Made by a program: the position numbers and the translations under genes. A stretch of DNA of 37,733 nt, taken from Peptococcaceae bacterium (GTDB taxonomy: Bacteria; Bacillota; UBA994). Numbering within the stretch: position 1 is the first letter of the stretch; each line of letters opens with the position of its first letter. Positions 34,384 through 37,733 of the stretch are shown piece by piece. The stretch covers positions 1 through 37,733 of the forward strand of contig JAGXSS010000001.1 of assembly GCA_018334055.1 (NCBI GenBank). Direction: 5' to 3'. Below the pieces are notes generated by a model, which saw only the letters and a list, made by a program, of their open reading frames with translations, was not told where the DNA came from and ran no database searches.

Positions 34384-34676
34384 TGGGCAGGCAGCTCAAT
34401 TTTCGGTTCGTCGGGGTTCGTTTTGTAAAGGACAAAATTGCGTCCGATCACTTGTATTAACTCAGCATTGACTTCTGCCGCTAGCTCGGTAGCCACCGTC
34501 TTAACCTCACCATCAAGGTTCTTTAGCACGCGCACCTTGACTAGTTCGCGAGCCTTTAAGACTTCGTCAACTGCGGTTGCTACAGCTTCTGTGAGCCCAC
34601 CTTTGCCGATATGCAAAAGGGGTTCTTGGGTGTTGGCCAGGCCACGCAGGTAGGCGCGCTGTTTACTAGATATCAT
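34380..34676 (-). CDS. yhbY: YhbY/CRS1-type RNA-binding protein
   Basis: 98 residues. SSKQRAYLRGLANTQEPLLHIGKGGLTEAV and VIGRNFVLYK are the typical YhbY signature, including the GxxG-like loop GKGG. These proteins bind pre-50S ribosomal particles. ATG at 34676 has AAAGGAGGTGAAA upstream; a longer frame to 34862 only reads through the tRNA fragment and is rejected. Its stop overlaps the convergent DUF421 gene by 4 nt. Confidence 0.92.
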   Translation of the reverse strand: MISSKQRAYLRGLANTQEPLLHIGKGGLTEAVATAVDEVLKARELVKVRVLKNLDGEVKTVATELAAEVNAELIQVIGRNFVLYKTNPDEPKIELPAH

Positions 34677-34708
34677 TACTTTCACCTCCTTTAATTTGCT
34701 TATCGCTA

Positions 34709-34759
34709 TGGTGGGAGCAACAGGGCTCGAACCTGTGTCCTCTACCGTGTCAAGGTAGC
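34709..34759 (-). pseudogene. tRNA-Val (GAC) 3' fragment
   Basis: On the minus strand the 3' part of a tRNA is perfect: anticodon stem CTACC/GGTAG with loop TTGACAC (anticodon GAC), T arm ACAGG-TTCGAGC-CCTGT, then TGCTCCC-A-CCA. The expected 5' strand GGGAGCA is absent. The sequence upstream resembles a D arm only if about 12 extra bases are allowed. So the gene is either a degenerate tRNA or an attachment-site copy of a tRNA 3' end. A tRNA covariance search would decide. Confidence 0.65.
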
Positions 34760-34892
34760 GAGAGACTCCTGCCGCTTTCCGAGCGCTATTGCTAGCTGCC
34801 GTTAGAACTCTTGTTAGAAATCGTGCTCGACATAGCGCTTGATCTCGTAGTGTCTTCGCCACACTCCATTGTGGGGGCTACTTGACGCTCAC

Positions 34893-34944
34893 GATAACTG
34901 CCCTTGCCACGTATAAATGGCAATGGGTTAAGGCGGTAGTTATC
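34893..34944. repeat. Nested inverted repeats downstream of the NatB-like gene
   Basis: The outer arms GATAACT/AGTTATC (34893-34899, 34938-34944) enclose inner arms TTGCCA/TGGCAA (34904-34909, 34918-34923). No T-run follows on either strand, so it is not a standard terminator. Function unknown. Confidence 0.45.
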
Positions 34945-34976
34945 ATGCCGGGCCGGGGATAGTCTTTCGTCCCTTG

Positions 34977-36164
34977 TCACTGCCGGAAAAGCACGCTCTC
35001 CTGATTGAATCTGTGAGTCGCCCAACGCAGCGCCAGTGCTGCTGCAAGAGCGCACATCAAGAAAGTGACTAGCATGTTCGCAGGTGTGAACATTCCCATA
35101 AGCAGCTCTCTGTTCAGTAATAGATTGTTAATCACTGGGACAAAGAACATATAGAAAGGAACTCTGCCATGAGGGAAGGTCTGTATCAGCATCCAAAGCA
35201 GTATCGGTGCCAGCGCGAACGCGGCCTGTAAAGCTTGCGCCTCACGGACGGACTTTGCTGGCAGGCTGAGTGAAATCTGTACAGCTGCCAAAAAGGCGGC
35301 CAGCAGAATAGCGCCTGCGAGAACCCCGAGGAGATTAGGTAGGGGCAGTATTAAGGCAGCAGTTGTTGGCTCGTCTGCTAACTGTAATTGCGCCGCAAGG
35401 CCAAGAAAAAAAGCGGCCAGGCAAAGCCATTGCGATAGAACCGAAGCCAATACCACCGTCAGATACTTCCCCACTACTAGCGACAGCCTAGAAATCGGTG
35501 CCGTAAGCAGTAGCTCGAGTGTCCCATGCTCCTTCTCGCCTACCGTTTGATCTACTGCGACGTGGATGTTGCTCGCCCCCCACATCACCAGAAACAGCGG
35601 TATTATCCCAGCTAAATAGGACATAGTGCCAGCGACACCAACCGGGTAAATCTGAATTTTCACTGGCTTCAGTAGTGTCGGGTCAACTCCCCTCTCTCTA
35701 AGTCTCGCGACGACAATGTCCTCGGCGTAGCGGTCGAGAGTCGATACTAGGTGTTGGCGCAGCGCGGCACTGCCCGGTTCATCATTGTTGTACCGTACGC
35801 TCAGAGAGGAAGCGCCTTGTTCCCTAATAGTATTTTCAAACCTAGGCGGGATCGTCAGGCTGAACTGCGCCAAGCGGGATGAAAGTGCGTCCTCAGCGCT
35901 TTCGACCGCGATTACTTCAAATGCTTCCTGCTTGAGAAAGGTCACCAGTGAAGGCCCTTCCGCCGCTCCTTCTACCGCGATGGATATGCGTACATCAGAG
36001 GCGACGGTATCGATGGCGCGGGGTGCTATCTCCATAGTGGCTGTAAATAACACCAGTAGAACGGCTAAGGGCGGAAGGGCCAAGGTATAAAACAAGTACC
36101 GCCGGTCGCGGAGGTTATCCAACACTTCTTTCCGGAAAACTACCCAGACATCCCTAAGTTTCAT
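34977..36164 (-). CDS. ABC-2 transporter permease, NatB-like
   Basis: 395 residues. The first helix (YLFYTLALPPLAVLLVLF, near 25-42) is followed by a large extracytoplasmic domain of about 130 residues, then five helices near the C-terminus; DQTVGEKEHGTLELLLTAPISR is the conserved coupling segment. This layout is that of NatB and related exporters of sodium or peptides. The start ATG overlaps the natA-like stop by 4 nt. The cargo is not determinable. Confidence 0.88.
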   Translation of the reverse strand: MKLRDVWVVFRKEVLDNLRDRRYLFYTLALPPLAVLLVLFTATMEIAPRAIDTVASDVRISIAVEGAAEGPSLVTFLKQEAFEVIAVESAEDALSSRLAQFSLTIPPRFENTIREQGASSLSVRYNNDEPGSAALRQHLVSTLDRYAEDIVVARLRERGVDPTLLKPVKIQIYPVGVAGTMSYLAGIIPLFLVMWGASNIHVAVDQTVGEKEHGTLELLLTAPISRLSLVVGKYLTVVLASVLSQWLCLAAFFLGLAAQLQLADEPTTAALILPLPNLLGVLAGAILLAAFLAAVQISLSLPAKSVREAQALQAAFALAPILLWMLIQTFPHGRVPFYMFFVPVINNLLLNRELLMGMFTPANMLVTFLMCALAAALALRWATHRFNQESVLFRQ

Positions 36165-36880
36165 GCCTTGGCACCTACCAATCGCAGGAACGTATCCTCG
36201 AAGCGGGCCGAGTAATTCCCTTTCAGCGCCTCGACGCTGCCCTGGGCTATCAGTCCCCCATGATGAATGATGGCGACTTGGTTGCAGAGCTTCTCCACTT
36301 CACCCATGTTATGGCTAGAGAAAATGATGGTCTTGCCCGCTTGCTTTTCGCGTATCATAAAGTCGGTCACCGCGTTAGCAGAGGAGACGTCCAGTCCATT
36401 GCAGGGTTCATCCAAAAGCAAAGCTAGAGGGTCATGCACGAAGGTTCGAGCTAAGCAAACTTTCTGTTTCATGCCCTTCGAAAAAGTTCCGACCGGGCGA
36501 TCCCCAACATTATCTAGTTGCAGCATGGCAAAGATCTCTGTCGTGCGTCGCCGTATGGTGTTGCGGTCAATGCCCCAGAGCTGGCCAAAGTACTCCACGT
36601 TTTCCTTAGCAGATAGCCGATTATACAGGCCGGCGTCAGCCGTCAGAAATCCAAGGTGACGCCGCACTTCGTGCGGATCTTGGCGCACACTTCGTCCATA
36701 GACTGAGATGTCACCGTCATCAGGGGATAGTACAGTGGCGATCATCCGCAGCGTGGTCGTCTTACCGGCACCATTCTCGCCAAGCAGACCAAATATCTCG
36801 CCGGGCCGCGCTTGAAACGAAATTGCATTCACGGCTGTCCTGTTGCCGAAGCGTTTGCTCAGGGCCGTAACCTGAATCAT
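36161..36880 (-). CDS. ABC transporter ATP-binding protein, NatA-like
   Basis: 239 residues. It has Walker A LLGENGAGKTTTL, signature FSKGMKQK, Walker B LALLLDEP and the switch region IIFSSHNMGEVE. The SKGM-type signature and the NatB-like partner place it in the NatA/CcmA group of exporters. ATG at 36880 follows GGGGAGGCAAT. It is the first gene of the two-gene operon. Confidence 0.92.
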   Translation of the reverse strand: MIQVTALSKRFGNRTAVNAISFQARPGEIFGLLGENGAGKTTTLRMIATVLSPDDGDISVYGRSVRQDPHEVRRHLGFLTADAGLYNRLSAKENVEYFGQLWGIDRNTIRRRTTEIFAMLQLDNVGDRPVGTFSKGMKQKVCLARTFVHDPLALLLDEPCNGLDVSSANAVTDFMIREKQAGKTIIFSSHNMGEVEKLCNQVAIIHHGGLIAQGSVEALKGNYSARFEDTFLRLVGAKA

Positions 36881-36956
36881 ACCTATTGCCTCCCCTCAAT
36901 TCCTTCTGCATGCCTTGGCTGGCCTCGAACAAATGGGACGGTTCTTTTTGTTCCGG

Positions 36957-37527
36957 TTAGTCATTATCCTGCAGGGCTTGGTGCACACGCCTATGGGTTG
37001 TTTCCAACATCGCTGCCGCTTGCCTAAGAGATAGCTTGGCCCCAATCGTCAGGCGTGCGGATATCTCCGTAAAGAGCCCAGGGTTACGTTGGATTTGCTG
37101 AGCCTTGGTTACGCCCCACTTTAAGCAAAAACAATCTAGCAATTGCTGAGCCGTTTCCTCACGCTGCTTATCTATGTCTTCCTGTATTTCAAGATAATCT
37201 GTCTCATCTAGACGAGTGTGAAAGTCGGCGAAGCTCTTTAAGTTCTCGTTGAAGAGCCCAAGTATGAAAATCCTCTGCTGCTCGTGCAAAAAAACCGGCC
37301 TCAGTCACGTACTCGTTGTAACTACTCCAGAGGTATGTTGCAGGGCCATCGGTCAGACCGGCTTTTACGGGGTTAAGGTGAATGTACCTGAGCGCGCCTA
37401 GCAGGAAAGAATCATCTTCAATGCACTCGCTTCTATATCGACCACCGAATACAGGACCGATTCTCTGCTGACCTTTATTGTAGCGGGCTGCGAACTTCAA
37501 GGAGATGACCTTAATTGCCTTCGACAT
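36957..37527 (-). pseudogene. Broken Y1 (REP-associated/IS200-like) transposase
   Basis: On the minus strand the frame from 37527 gives SKAIKVISLKFAARYNKG, then IGPVFGGRYRSECIEDDSFLL and LRYIHLNPVKAGL, the middle of a REP-associated tyrosine transposase. At a seven-T run near 37288-37294 (GGTTTTTTTGCAC) one base too many shifts the frame; skipping it continues to LHEQQRIFILGLFNENLKSF and a helix-turn-helix-like tail ending at 36957. The N-terminal half with the HxH metal motif is absent, because homology stops at about 37536, where intron-like sequence starts. Confidence 0.8.
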
Positions 37528-37536
37528 GTTGGCTAC

Positions 37537-37733
37537 GTTGCGACGTGAAGTCGAGTAATTAACTGTCTAAACTGAAATACCAGGATTAGACCCGATGTTT
37601 CCTCATCGGTAACCTACCGTCACATGCGTAGCTGGTAACGGCGGGGTATGAAGCTGACGGGACAATGTAGCCCACAATCCAAAACCGCGAGGTCAAGGAA
37701 GAACTGCTAGCATTAATGCAGAAGGGCGCTAGG
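37537..37733 (+). mobile_element. Possible 5' end of a group II intron (partial)
   Basis: From GTTGCGAC at 37537 the sequence has no coding character and resembles the structured 5' region (domain I) of bacterial group II introns: a short hairpin CCGATGTTTCCTCATCGG near 37592-37609, then GGTAACGGCGGGGTATGAAGC and TGTAGCCCACAATCC. The start resembles the GUGYG-type 5' end. It runs off the window, so the reverse transcriptase is not visible. The call rests on pattern memory, not on a structure search. Confidence 0.45.

Noticed and set aside
34677-34862. Long N-terminal extension of YhbY
   Set aside because: It is a read-through of the tRNA-Val fragment; the true start has AAAGGAGGTGA.

Overview
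The window reads as chromosomal DNA of an anaerobic, probably spore-forming member of the Bacillota (Clostridia-like). The evidence is strong AGGAGG-type ribosome sites with many GTG/TTG starts, a tungsten-type aldehyde:ferredoxin oxidoreductase with its own MoaD/MoeB-like proteins, a TM1266-family protein normally linked to [FeFe]-hydrogenase, FeoAB, an oxygen-independent metabolic flavour, and a DUF1657/DUF421 pair of the kind tied to spore membrane properties. The sequence alone does not resolve the genus.

Layout. 1-1292: end of an AOR operon (AOR, MoaD/ThiS-like, MoeB/ThiF-like). 1307-4503: metal transport, a ZupT-like ZIP carrier and a feoAB operon with a good promoter and a Fur-like box. 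4524-6068: a DUF1904 protein and an M20 amidohydrolase. 6121-7892 (minus): a two-gene ABC exporter preceded by a very strong inverted repeat. 8239-10667: an FMN glutamate-synthase-like protein and a WYL-domain regulator. 10699-11914 (minus): an omega-amidase/nitrilase-like enzyme and a small membrane protein. 12067-15028: a 738-residue tryptophan-rich coiled-coil protein followed by a Lit/DUF1461-like membrane protein. 14957-16491 (minus): DUF401 membrane protein and TM1266-like protein. 16651-25819: a long plus-strand housekeeping run (small membrane protein, dnaE, PgpA/YutG-like, pfkA, ferredoxin-type aldo/keto reductase, asd, an unknown protein, a Cys/Met PLP enzyme). 25923-27056: a YibE/F membrane protein. 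27060-31324 (minus): an operon of an EamA exporter, asnB, surE and an MBL-fold hydrolase.

31325-33083 is an accessory patch: large palindromes, paired 24-bp repeats, a broken DDE transposase and tRNA-Leu(CAA). Then come DUF1657 and DUF421 genes, a YhbY RNA-binding protein preceded by a 3' fragment of tRNA-Val(GAC), a NatAB-type ABC exporter, and a broken Y1 (REP-associated) transposase. That transposase gene seems to be cut by the 5' end of a group II intron running off the right edge.

The most unusual item is the coiled-coil protein at 12067-14283. It has 27 tryptophans, and the first seven fall exactly on a 15-residue grid; many later gaps are 11, 15, 19, 26 or 30. This points to a non-heptad (hendecad/pentadecad) coiled coil that I cannot match to a known family.
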